64,000 nucleotides of DNA, from the NCBI GenBank assembly GCA_013115135.1, contig JABANP010000250.1:1-64000 (forward strand), read 5' to 3'. Made by a program: the position numbers and the translations under genes. Shown here piece after piece: positions 1 to 10,532 of the stretch. Position 1 is the stretch's first letter, and each line of letters opens with the position of its first letter. The notes beneath the pieces are model-generated. The model made no database searches and was not told the DNA's origin. It saw only the letters and a program-made list of their open reading frames with translations. The DNA comes from Perkinsus olseni (taxonomy: Eukaryota > Perkinsozoa > Perkinsida > Perkinsidae).

Positions 1-116
1 ATGGGAACTCCAAACTGAATCCTCGGGCATTAGCCCTTACCGCAAGTGAGCGGAGCGAAGCGGTTTTTATTTGTTTTTTTCGTGCTTCGCTCCGCTAAGA
101 TATTTTTGTTTTTCAG

Positions 117-3100
117 GTGCGGAGTCTGAGGAACGCGGATAGAGAGACTTTCGAGAAATTCAAAGAGGTAAAAGATTCTTTCAGTTTTGCGAATTTCCCG
201 CAAAAATTTTCGGAAATTTTCGCGGAAAATTTCGTTTTTTTTCTGGCAGATTCAAGAATGGTGGTTCCGTTACGATACCAATGAGAAAGTTTTGACGCAC
301 AGTACTTTGATGGGAAATAAAGATGCTTTTTCATTCAGGTAGGCAAGAAAGTGTCGCGCGCCACAAAATTATATTTGCCGTCGCGCGCCACGAAATTATA
401 TATACCGTCGCGCGCCACGAAATTATATATACCGTCGCGCGCCACGAAATTATTGGTATCGCGACAGTCGAAAGCGTTTCAGTGGCAAGTGGCGAATCCC
501 GGACGACCCCGACGTGCAGAAGGCCCTCTTCCATAATAAGGCTTGGCTGTACAAGAATGGTATTCATACTTATATATCGGAGATACAGACACCCATGTAA
601 GAGGTCCCGGGTTCGAATCCCGGCGAGAGTATTTTAATGTCTTTTTTAGATTCCCGTTCATTGAGGATATTGATTTTGAAGGGACGTTTCATGACATCGA
701 AGGGTCGGGAGACTTGGATACCATTATACTGGATGAGAATCTTATGTTTTTGAAAGAGTAAGAAATGCGTATCTTAGGCTGATGCTAGGAAGATACGTGA
801 GATAAGATTCCCAAGTTATTGCCTTTTCCGGATGGTATTTCGGGGAGCGCTCGGTCCTGGAGAGTTCGGTCCTGGAGAGTTGAAAGACTCGTTTAGAACT
901 GGTATCTTCAGCCTCTGTATGCGGTCATGTTCGACCTAAGATACTCCCTGGTATCGAACTCTGGGCAGGCCCGCTGCCTGTGAAAATCCGCAGGGAAATT
1001 TTTCTCGATTCTGAAAAATGAAAAATGACTTTCGGGTTTTTAATTTTCGCCCTCTGTACGTTTTGCTAGAATATGTTATCATTGAAAAAAACGCCTCCGC
1101 CGGGGATCGATCCCGGGACCTTTCGATTGTCAGACGAGTGCAAGCCCTTCATCTCTTCTTCCCGGATGTGAGCAAGTTGAAATGCCACGTTTACTCGGCG
1201 TCGGGCTACAACAAAGGGAAGGAACGATGGAAGAGTTCGTTCCATTTAGTCTGGCCGGATCTGATTGTTGACGGTACTATGGCACCTACGATGAGGTAGT
1301 AGTAGAGGAAATGCAAGTGAGAGCAAGATTGCAAGATTTGGGAATCCTCAGGAACGTCACGGTTGAGCATTTTGAAGATTTGACGAGGAGGGATCCGTAT
1401 TTTAAATTGATGTAATGTGCGGGGATCGAACTCGGGTTATCTTGAAAGAGTATCTTATGTCGAAGCGTGCGGAAGATAAGTTTGAGTCAGAGAACAACAT
1501 GGTGTGAGTTCTGATGTTATTAATAACATAGTAATGTTATTTTAGCGTATCCAAGGTCGATCCATGCACATGATGGGGATGTCGGGCAATTTTTAAGATA
1601 CTATTTTTGTCGAAAATTATTTTTTTCGAAATTATTTTTTTCGAGAATTATTTTTTCCTCAGGTTCAAGCGAATGATGAGATTCTTCGACCAAAATATTT
1701 GGGAGAATGTATTTGATCAGACGACGGCGAGTGCTAAGAACGGATTGAGGATGCCATTCTGTAGGTCCCGGGTTCGACTCCTGGCAGGGGTACTTTTAGT
1801 GCAATTAATTTGACTGGAAGATAGGGAAGATGGTCCGAGTGGTGGAATATCTTAGGTTGAAGCGTGCATGCAACCGTATTTGAGGGTATCTTAGGTCGAT
1901 TCGTGTAAGATACGCTTTAGGTTGGGAATTTGATAATGGTTAGTTGAAATATTTTTGACCGGGTTCGAATCCCAGATGTTGCATTTTTATAGGTAATAAA
2001 GTGTCCTGGCATAAAGACGCTGAAGGAAGAAAGCAACCTAGGGTGGAAGATCGATTCTCTCTACCTATTGGTAGGTCGACTCTGGCGTTACATGGGTGAA
2101 TAAGATACGCTGATAGGTCGACTCTGGCGTTACATGAGTGAATAAGATACGCTGATAGGTCGACTCTGGCGTTACATGAGTGAATAAGATACGCTGATGG
2201 GTCGACTCTGGCGTTACACGAGTGAATAAGATACGCTGATAGGTCGACTCTGGCGTTACATGAGTGAATAAGATACGCTGATAGGTCGACTCTGGCGTTA
2301 CATGAGTGAATAAGATACGCTGATAGGTCGACTCTGGCGTTACATGAGTGAATAAGATACGCTGATAGGTCGACTCTGGCGTTACATGAGTGAATAAGAT
2401 ACGCTGATAGGTCGACTCTGGCGTTACATGAGTGAATAAGATACGCTGATAGGTCGACTCTGGCGTTACATGAGTGAATAAGATACGCTGATAGGTCGAC
2501 TCTGGCGTTACATGAGTGAATAAGATACGCTTGATTTCAGGTACGATTGAGTTTGAATTTGTTCGTAAAGAGGTTGATCCGAAAGAATTGGAAATGTATC
2601 GCGAGGCGGAGCGAAGCAGATTTGAGAAGGCTGAGCAAGACTTCAAGGAACGGTTACAGTAACACGACCTAATTCGTATCTTTCACGGATCAACCTAAGA
2701 TTCTCTTTCAGTGCAGCGAAGGATTATCGTGATATCCAAGGGGACCGGACGTCGGCCCACACGAGCGATAAGACGTCGATGGATCGAAGCTTGGCATTTG
2801 CTATGGCACTGAAGAAAGTCGGCGGAGGTAGTATCTTAGGTCGAAGCGTGCAGGAGACGAACGATGAAGATACTTTCTGTGGAAATCTTTTTTGTAGCAT
2901 ATTGAATCCAGTTCTATGAGCGAATCAATAGAATCTTGCTTGTCTTGATAAATCTTGTAATTTCTCAACGCGTTCAGATCCTCGTTACTTATTCGAACTG
3001 AATGCCAGCTGGGTGACAGGACCCCTGGCGAAGGATGATTTGAGAGACATGGAAATTGATACTATTGCAGATTGGATTGCGAAGGGTAATGTTGAGTTGT

Positions 3101-5279
3101 TTTGTATCTTGCATGCTTCAACCTAAGATATCTCGGATATTTAGGTTCTTGCCGGAGAGGACAGTATACGAAGGATGATGTTACAAGGTGGGGGCGAAGC
3201 GAAGCGATTTTTGTTTCGTTTTTTTCGAGTTTTTCCATTTTTTCTGTCAGTCCCAATGAAAAATTTGTGAAGGCTTATGAAGAAGCAGACTTCAAGATAA
3301 TCGAAGAGATCGGTGAGGAGGCTGGTGAAGATAGCGCTCGCCCAGCTGATCGATTTGTCAGGTCTCGACCGAATGAAGGAGACGGATCAGTGGAAGAAGA
3401 TGACGCCTTGTGCTCAGAAGGGAGTGTTGGAGCGATTTCAACAGTAAAAAGGCGGAGCGAAATTTGATCGATTTGGAAATTCGGCGGAGCGAAGTTTTTT
3501 TTATCTCTAGGTATCGGTCGAGACGAGGACTTTCAACTGAGGGAATAACGGTGAGGACTTCGAAGAATAGAAATAGGGGGAAGAAGAAGGTAACCTTTTT
3601 TGTATCTTGCATGCTTTAACCCTGGATATTCTTCAGAAATCTCAGGGAAGTCAGCAGCAGGTTGATGACGAAGAGACGGAAGTGAGAAGTTCAGGCGGAG
3701 CGAAGTTTGATCGATTTTGATTTTCATTCCTTTCAGGTTAAACCGCCAACCGGAAAGACTGGATCGGATTTCGATTATCATCAAGGGGAGTCATGTATTT
3801 GGAGGTGTGGCATAAAGTTGAGCTCTTCTGCATCTTGCATGCTTCAACCCAAGATTCTCTGGCACATGCACGGAGTTCAAGGAAAAAGTTCAACAAAGCG
3901 CTGATGGATGACGACATAGTCGACGCCGTAAGATACCCCAATCGATCGCTCGATCGATTTCCCATCCCCAGGGGTTCGGCGCGTTGCGAAGCTGCTTATG
4001 CCATCCTATCGGCTGCAACTGGTCGCGGAACCGAAACGGTCGGGGCGTCGTGTGGAGGACTCCGCCGGGGAGGGATATGGGTGATATCAAATCTTATAAT
4101 ACTAATGTAATATGGTTGGTATCTTAGCTTGATGCTTGCTCTGGGCAAGATAGGTCGGATATGGAAGATATTAGTCTTAGTATATGGTATCTTAACTTAA
4201 AGCTTGCTGGAGGCAAAATAGGTCGGATGCGGAAGATATTATTTTTAATATATCGATATTAACCGACAAGGAGTACGAACAATTCTCCTTGACAAGATCT
4301 CACTGTAGATCTGCTTGAGGAATCTTCCGTTGCATAGAAATGAAAAGCATATTGTTAAATAGAATTTTGTAAGTTTTTACCATTTATTATCCTGTAGTAT
4401 CTTTTTTATTTCATAGCATTGTAAATTAAAAATCACGTAAAGATCATTGTTCATGCGTATTAACTTTTTCAGGATTCGTTTCACCCCTGGAGAGGATCCG
4501 GATCGAGGATTTGGAAAGAGGGGAAGGACAGGTAGTTGGTAGGGGAATGGTAGAAGAGAGTATCTTTGTGTCACCATGGTATCTTATGGGGAGCTCGACC
4601 TAAGATACGCGACGCAAGAATGATTCGGTCGTATCTTTCAGTTTCGTACCACGATTTGGCCTTCGGGAAGATATGGTGGAAGTGAGGCATTACGAAGTGT
4701 CTCAGAGGGTGATACTCCTCGGTAACAACAATAGCCAGCTTTATAAGGTACTATCTTGACCTATTCTGTATCTAGCACGCTTCAACCTCGGATACCGCAT
4801 CTCTAGGTCGAGCGTGCAAGATACGAACTAGGTTGAGTTGTACCCCTTTTTTTAGGATGTTGCCAGCTTATTGGACGTCGTTTTTGATCTGCCCGACCCT
4901 GCACTGTACAGAACTCTCCCGAGCAGCGAGATGGCCGATGACGGAGACGTCCTGGCTGGAATCATGGATGATGTATCAGCGAGGAATGAACTTCAAGCGT
5001 AAGCGGAGCGAAGCTAGTCGGGTATCTTAGGTTGATGCGTGCTATATACAAAATAAGTTGTGCAAGGGTATACTCGAGAATCCTGAGGTCAAGCGTGCAA
5101 GATACGAAATAGGTTGGGTCAGGTACCGAGATGAATTGGATTCTTCGGACGGTGAGGATGAAGATGATTTCCCGGCTGCGTCACCGGTTGGGCGAGATGA
5201 GGGTTCATTTAATAGTGGCGGTTTGCAGACGCTCAGCGAGGAAGGGGAGAATCTTCCAGAGTTGAAAGAAACGTTTTGA
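117..5279 (+). CDS. Archaeo-eukaryotic primase (PrimPol-like) protein, about 24 exons, 5' partial
   Basis: Template-dependent nucleotidyl transferase (primase/primase-polymerase) of the AEP superfamily, inferred from three ordered catalytic motifs. Motif I hxDxD is IEDIDFEG (exon 650-757), motif II SxH is KSSFHLVWPD (exon 1134-1295), motif III is FDQTTASAKNGLRMPFC (exon 1663-1760). Exons that join in phase: 117-167, 250-338, 483-596, 650-757, 1134-1295, 1352-1411, a doubtful small exon near 1490-1600, 1663-1760, 1993-2070, 2541-2658, 2712-2827, 2978-3085, 3145-3187, 3251-3312, 3362-3443, 3511-3589, 3637-3681, 3737 to about 3803, about 3880-3927, 3972-4106, 4473-4531, 4642-4747, 4856-4998, 5123-5279 (TGA). 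The C-terminal half is Lys/Arg- then Asp/Glu-rich, and no Walker motif was seen, so a fused helicase is not supported. No ATG lies in phase upstream of 117, so the gene starts outside the window. It is followed in the same direction by SF3A3. Confidence 0.72.
339..482 (+). repeat. Intron holding four tandem copies of the CGCGCGCCACGAAATT motif
   Basis: Inside a primase intron the unit GTCGCGCGCCACGAAATT recurs four times between about 352 and 452, with AT-rich spacers of 14-16 bp. The first copy reads ACAAAATT. The same 16-mer occurs singly in many other introns (family B). Other positions, in either orientation: 6089, 7781, 8303, 9655, 11262, 11515, 12387, 21407, 21538, 63880. Confidence 0.85.
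597..649 (+). repeat. Intron built on a tRNA 3'-half (T-arm) sequence
   Basis: This 53-nt primase intron starts GTAAGAGGTC and runs straight into CCGGGTTCGAATCCCGG, a perfect five-base T-stem with the canonical T-loop/B-box, then closes with a T-rich tract and TTTTTTAG. It is the clearest family F intron. Comparable copies in introns lie at 1761-1800, 1945-1985, 6250-6300, 6550-6597, 8265-8290, 9832-9870, 10371-10420, 13200-13258, 13968-13996, 14520-14552, 21800-21844, 22690-22712, 29950-29990 and 30150-30210. Confidence 0.8.
2071..2540 (+). repeat. 42-bp tandem repeat (about 11 copies) that constitutes a whole intron
   Basis: Eleven head-to-tail copies of a 42-bp unit fill the interval between two primase exons. 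The unit begins ATAGGTCGACTCTGGCGTTA and ends GAATAAGATACGCTG. The first copy supplies the splice donor (GTAGGTCGAC) and a short non-repeat tail, TTGATTTCAG, supplies the acceptor. Copies differ at only a few positions (for example ATGAG, ATGGG and ACGAG variants). The unit carries AAGATAC, the same heptamer that ends the family A inverted-repeat element. The repeat stays open on the minus strand, giving a spurious 193-aa ORF. Confidence 0.92.
3086..3144 (+). repeat. Family A inverted-repeat element acting as a complete short intron
   Basis: A 59-nt primase intron whose core is TTGTATCTTGCATGCTTCAA followed by CCTAAGATAT: GTATCTT and AAGATA(C) arms enclose a conserved centre. It is the best example of the commonest dispersed element of the window, roughly 40 bp. 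Further copies in either orientation include 2680, 2830, 3596, 3828, 4115, 4600, 4758, 4800, 5020, 5089, 6795, 6900, 7010, 7126, 7505, 7560, 7925, 8980, 9335, 9500, 11378, 12135, 13395, 13668, 14855, 22985, 32320, 32505, 33970, 37605, 38155, 38237, 38820 and 38900. Confidence 0.85.
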
Positions 5280-5360
5280 TTTTTCGGAAATTTGTTTGGT
5301 TGAAGTATCCTCGGTTGAAGCTGGTTCTCCTCGGGAGAACGTTTGGGGTAGTGGCGGGAA

Positions 5361-5717
5361 GTATCTTCGGTCGAAGCCTGCTCTTCTCAGTAGAGTATCT
5401 TAGGTCGAAGCCTGTTCTTCTCAGTAGAGTATCTTAGGCCGAAGCATGTTCTTCTCAGTAGAGTATCTTAGGTTGAAGCATGTTCTTCTCAGTAGAGTAT
5501 CTTAGGTTGAAGCATGTTCTTCTCAGAAGAGTATCTTAGGTTGAAGCATGTTCTTCTCAGTAGAGTATCTTAGGTTGAAGCATGTTCTTCTCAGAAGAGT
5601 ATCTTAGGTTGAAGCATGTTCTTCTCAGTAGAGTATCTTAGGTTGAAGCATGTTCTTCTCAGAAGAGTATCTTAGGTTGAAGCATGTTCTTCTCAGTAGA
5701 GTATCTTAGGTCGAACC
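5361..5717 (+). repeat. 34-bp tandem repeat, 10 units plus a partial, just upstream of SF3A3
   Basis: Unit starts recur every 34 bp from 5361 to 5701. Each unit reads GTATCTTAGGTTGAAGCATG then TTCTTCTCAGTAGA, with C/T and G/A variants. Each unit contains both the left half of the family A intron element and an acceptor-like TTCTTCTCAG. The array fills most of the 450 bp between the primase stop codon (5279) and the SF3A3 ATG (5729), with the last partial unit 12 bp before that ATG. It could be a 5'-UTR intron, a trans-splice acceptor region or simply an expanded element. Confidence 0.9.
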
Positions 5718-5728
5718 TTAACCTCTCT

Positions 5729-8700
5729 ATGAGTGGCAGCATCGTCGAAAGGATTCGATCGGATTGGGAGGATTTGGAGACGATCGAGAAGGCGGCGTCG
5801 CGGGTGTTGGTCGACCAGTCTATGAAGGCTGGCACCAACCAGACGACCAGGGTAGTAGTGGGGAGGGATATCTTTTGGTATCTCAAATAACCTTGCAGCT
5901 GCGCAACTCGGCACAGAGTATCTTTTGGTATCTTCTTGTCTCCTTGACATATCTTGATGATTTCGTGAAAATCATCTAAATCAAACCCGAGGTTTCTCGA
6001 AGATCCGGATATCGGATCCGGGATCTTTTCGTCTGCGTTCTGCCAGAATGAACTTGAAGATTCGGCTCACTAAGAGTCGACCGGCAATTTCGTGGCGCGC
6101 GAAACTCTCGATATTTCAGATGGCCTATGACTACGCCTTGGCTGATTTGGTCTCTAAAAGTTGCGAGAAGGCGGAGGAGCTCGAGAAGCTTTACGAAGAC
6201 AAAGATGGGCAGAAGGAGGTAGTAGAAATGGCTTAGATGTTAAGGAGGATGGTTGCCCACCGCTAGGTCGTGGGTTCGATTCGCAACGGAAGACCAATGC
6301 ATTGCGAAACTTTCTCGGTGAATTATATACACTCGTTATAGAATATTAATAGTGGAGGGAGATATCAAGGATTCTCTCGAGACAGTCCCGCGGACCTGCA
6401 GTTTATTGAAGAACGCGGATAGCAGTTCCTCATGAACTAGGATATATATTCGCCGCCCGCCGACTTTTATTTATCTTTAGGATGAACTATCGGCTTTGGT
6501 CGGACGGGGAGGAGAAATTTGGACCGCATTTTACCGCAAAATAAAGGAGGTAATCCGATCACCCGGGTTCGATCCCCGGTGATGTCATTTTTGTTAGGCA
6601 CAGGATTACTACGCTCGAAATAGCGAGAAAAATTCCATGCCGAAGGTGAGGGAAAATTTTCGACTCCCCGGGGAATTAGCTAAATTATGGAGTTTTAGGT
6701 ATCCACGGTTGAGTCGTGGTATAAAGGAAGTTTGGCGCGCCAAAGAAGCGAATATAAATTTAGTGGCGAGGAATCTTTCGGCAAGTAAGTATTCAGTTGA
6801 ACCTTGTTCGTATCTTGCATTGTTCGAGCTAAGATGCCTTCGTTAGCCTCGATGCCTCTGCTCTGTCCGGACCTGGACTGAGATTGTGATTGATGTCGAC
6901 CTATTTGGTATCTTCCGTTGCTCGAGCTAAGATTCCCTCGTCATTTTCCATTCAACCGGCTCTGTCAGAGGATGTGACGAGATACTGACCTCAGTTGAAA
7001 TGAACCTATTCTGTATCTTACATGCGCCGAGCTAAGATACTCTTCTGCAGATACGTTGACATGCACGAGCTCTATGATCAGTTTGTGAACTTGAAGAAAT
7101 ACGGCGAGTAAGGATATGCCGGAAGAATCTTAGGTTGACCCTTGACATACACAAAATCTCGCCCCTCTCAGGTTCCGTCGGAAACAATTCCTCAGTACCC
7201 TGTGGGAAAAATATGAAAAGAAAATGGAAAGCCGCGCAGAAAAAGGGAAAAAATCGGAGGAAAAAATTCTTTCGCAAAAAGAATTTTTGGCGGCTCATGA
7301 AGGCGACTACAACGAGATCGATTATATTTCCTATTTGAAGACGTTCGAACAGTTCCATCATATTCCGAGGCACCTCAAGTAGGCCGGGCGCGCGCTTTTT
7401 CGTCGGTTAGATGAGAATTAGCTATATTGTGGCAGGTATAAACAGAAGGATTATTTGGAGTATTTGAAGGCCTTGCAGAAGTACCTTAGGTGAGTAGAAG
7501 GTCGACCTATTTTGTATCTATCGTGCTTCGAGCTATGATACCCTGTCGTTTTGCTCCGACCTCTTTCGTATCTTCCATGGGTGAAGCTAAGATACCTTCG
7601 ACCGTTCATCGTAGTTTTTCTCCGTCTCAGGGGATTCATTCAACGACAGCGACCGATCTTTGATATCGAGAAGCTAGAGAAAGAATCGGAAGAAGAATTC
7701 CAGGAGAGGTGGCAGGTAAGTCCAAATCGATCAGCTGATCGATTATTGAAGTGGGGTATTTTTTATAGGATATTTCTGTCACGCGCCACGAAATTCAGAG
7801 ATGCCATCTTCAGGCCAAATCCGTGCAGGGTTGGGGTGCTGGATTCACGCGGAACTCCCGACTCTACTGCCCGCCCACTGATCGACTCTTTGCAAATGAA
7901 CAAGCTCTGGAGGTAGCAACTTGACCTCATTCGTATCTTGCTGGAGTCGAGCTAAGATTCTTCTATTCAGGGCCATAAGAGGGGCAAGGAGTTCAAGAAG
8001 GCCGCCGCTAGGATGGCTAAAATGGAAAATGGAAAATGTTAAAATGGCTAAAATCCGGAGGAAATCGAGGCTTTGAATAAACTCTCGGAGAAGAGAGACA
8101 TGGAACTCGCTCGACTGGAGGTGACACGAAAATTGCAAAACATGAATCGCTTCGCTCCGCTGTTGATGATAATGTTTTTATCAGGTTATCATACAGAAGT
8201 ACAAGGAGACTCTGGCCGACACTATTGATGATACTGTACAGTACTTGACGGTCAGACAGGCGAGGTGCGAGGATCGATCCGGGGACCTTTCGGCTACCAG
8301 AATTTCGTGGCGCGCGGTAAAATCTTGGCCCTCCTCAGGACGTTGGATGAGATCGAAACTGATATATGGTATGAAGAGAACGGCGGAAGGGAGACGTTCG
8401 AGGACGAGAAGGATGATGTTTGGGATAAGAAGGTGAGAAGATACTTCTCGTCGTTCGATTAACGCGCCCGTGTGAGAAGGTCTGGCTTCGACGTGCTAAC
8501 CCCCACTGGGAGGACGACCTTTGTTTCCGGTCTCTATTTATATAGCGAATTAGTGTAGTGGTATTTACGTGGGCTTTCTACCGATGCATCCGGGATCAAT
8601 TCTAGCCTGAGGCATGTAAAGGGTGTTTTACTGCTGGGTGATTGACTTTGATCGTGGTCCCACCGGCGAGTAATGAGTGTTTGACGAAGAAAATTGGGCC

Positions 8701-9590
8701 CGACGAGCTCGACATCACAGAGAAGCTCGATAGATCCTCGACGTGTGCAACCAGAATTACAACGCGAAAGGACCTTCAAGGAGCCCCTCAGCCGCTGAGC
8801 CGCGATTTCCGAGGCGTCGCATTTTCTCGCACTCACGCCGCAGTGGAAGACCCTTTACGGTCAATTCTATCTGTTCTCGCGATCTGTCGAAGATCATCAG
8901 TCTTTCTCTTCCCACTCAGGAGCAAGATTCCGACAGCGAGTCTGAGGACTCCGACGATGGCGACAATCGCGCACTGTAAAGAGTATCTTAGGTTGACTCA
9001 TGCACTCGACGCGGATTCTCTAAGATACAATCCCCTTAACTTACCTCTCGGCTGGGACGGCAAGCCGATTCCTTTCTGGCTCTACAAACTCCATGGCTTG
9101 GGCAAACCGTTCAGGTGACGTCCGGTATCGATCGTCAGGGCGCGCGCTTTTTTCATTGTTCATTGTCGCAGGTGCGAAATTTGTGGTAATTATACGTACT
9201 GGGGCCGAAGGGCTTTCGAGCGGCACTTCACGGAATGGCGGCACGCGCATGGAATGAAGTGCTTGAGGATTCCGAATTCTAAGCACTTTCACGATATTAC
9301 TAGGATAGAAGATGCGGTGAGTGGCTTGGAAGTTGACCTGTTTTGTATCTTGCAAGGGTGAGTTTGAGATTCTTAGATTACTCTGTATGAGAAGCTGAGG
9401 CGCGAGCAGGCTATCCAAGGGTTCGATCCTGATACCGATATTGAGTGCGAAGATAACATGGGTAACGTGATGAATCAGAGAACGTAAGTCCCTTCGACCT
9501 ATTTCGTATCTTGCACGAGTCAACCTAAGATGCTCTTCATGTGATCTACTCGCTAGGTACCAAGATATGCTCAAGCAGGGGCTCATCTAA
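5729..9590 (+). CDS. SF3A3: Splicing factor 3A subunit 3 (SF3a60 / Prp9), 18 exons
   Basis: Subunit of the SF3a complex of U2 snRNP, which acts in branch-point recognition in the nucleus. Exons joined in phase: 5729-5851, 6120-6218, 6481-6549, 6598-6645, 6699-6784, 7051-7107, 7172-7378, 7436-7489, 7631-7715, 7814-7912, 7971-8120, 8185-8264, 8339-8432, 8920-8975, 9025-9114, 9172-9316, 9377-9483, 9557-9590; about 560 codons (human is 501 aa). Diagnostic blocks: [14 protein letters not shown] near the N-terminus, TVRQART, then [20 protein letters not shown], the matrin-type C2H2 finger [15 protein letters not shown]...[13 protein letters not shown], and the C-terminal MLKQGLI. Exon 7971-8120 holds two in-frame TAA codons (8040, 8049); a GC-AG intron at 8001-8060 would remove both and keep the frame. 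Family A, B, C, E and F motifs occupy its introns. Start ATG matches the usual N-terminal length. Confidence 0.95.
6550..6597 (+). repeat. 48-nt SF3A3 intron made almost only of a tRNA T-arm
   Basis: The intron reads GTAATCCGATCA, then CCCGGGTTCGATCCCCGG, then TGATGTCATTTTTGTTAG. The flanking ATCA and TGAT can extend the T-stem to about nine pairs. Little is left besides splice signals and the tRNA-like hairpin. Confidence 0.85.
7716..7813 (+). repeat. Intron with composite C + B motifs
   Basis: SF3A3 intron containing AAATCGATCAGCTGATCGAT (family C, palindromic) followed about 40 bp later by CACGCGCCACGAAATT (family B). The same order and a similar spacing recur at 12308-12405, and the reverse order at 9655-9720, so C and B travel as one composite of about 85-100 bp. 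Confidence 0.8.
8535..8605 (+). repeat. Degenerate tRNA-like relic in an SF3A3 intron
   Basis: The stretch has a D-arm-like GTGTAGTGGTATTT and a T-arm-like CCGGGATCAATTCTAGC, resembling tRNA-Gly/Glu A and B boxes. Anticodon and acceptor stems do not pair convincingly. It lies in the large intron 8433-8919. A related fragment, CCAGGATCAACTCTAGCC, is near 19305. Confidence 0.45.
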
Positions 9591-9755
9591 GAAGACGATA
9601 TTACGTTGGTTTATTTTCCGATCGGGAAGCCTCGTGTGCCGCGTTGAGTACATAAATTCGTGGCGCGCGGTCAGCTCCGCAACCTAGTTGTCAATGCAAA
9701 TCGATCGCCTGATCGATTATAGAAATCCTGTCCGAATCTCCACAAGTTGTTTGTT

Positions 9756-10532
9756 ATGATACTTTTCGGGGCTACGTTACTTGTCGCCCTTGTAGTATCA
9801 TTTCAAGGGTGTAGTCCAGAGAAGCCAATGCGTAGGTGGTGGGATCGAACCGTGGACCTTCCGATTACCCACTTCCCTCAGTTCCTCAGCCGGCTACCAA
9901 TATACCGGTACACATCCCCTGGTCCTCTCAAATCGGCGGTGAGTTTCCTGATGGGATCGGCTGCCCTCCGGTGTTCGAAATTTCTCTTCACTTGGTGTGG
10001 CGAGGGAAAAAATGAGAAAAAACTTTTTGCGTGATTTTTTCAGCAGATGACAATGGTTCTTTCGACAAGTTGGTTCATCTGTCAGGATCGGATCCAGGCG
10101 GACTATTTCGTTACGCTGGACCGGGGCCTTTTATCGGCGAGCAAGGCCTCATCGTGCTCGCCTTCGGCGAGTACGCGCTGATCGATTTAATGCAGGAAGG
10201 GGATACCATCTTGCTCATCTTGCATATCTTGAACTTTCTCAGGTATATGGGTTCGTTGGATAGGAAGAGTATATTTGTCGAGGCCCGGAACATATCTTAT
10301 AAGGTGCTGCACGAGGAGGTCATTATGGACCTCTCTGGTATACCGTTCTGGATAAGGTCCATTATAGAAGGTACGTTGACTAGGGTTCGAACCAGCGACC
10401 TTCGGCATGACAGTCGCGTTCTCTCCTCGCTCAGTTGCAAATATCACGTACGCGACGGCGGCTACTATTCGCCTCACATTCCCCTACCCGTTCAACGGCA
10501 CTACGATGGAGCTTCAGCGCGTCCCAAAATGA
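9756..10532 (+). CDS. Small protein with N-terminal signal peptide/anchor, function unknown
   Basis: Four exons join in phase: 9756-9831, 9882-9938, 10044-10370, 10435-10532 (TGA), giving about 185 aa. The first ATG codon at 9756 opens MILFGATLLVALVVSF, a typical signal peptide or signal anchor, so the product should enter the secretory pathway. A second hydrophobic stretch, ILLILHILNFL, lies mid-protein, but that piece (about 10200-10240) resembles the family A element and may really be a non-canonical intron. I recognise no domain. Introns 9832-9881 and 10371-10434 are antisense tRNA 3'-half types. It starts 165 bp after the SF3A3 stop and converges with the F-box gene. Confidence 0.6.

Noticed and set aside
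2065..2646. 193-codon minus-strand ORF with 14-residue repeats
   Set aside because: It is the translation of the 42-bp intronic minisatellite on the strand opposite to the primase gene; 42 is divisible by 3 so the frame stays open by construction.
5361..5717. CRISPR array
   Set aside because: Contiguous 34-bp tandem units without unique spacers, in a eukaryotic sequence; also true of 2071-2540.
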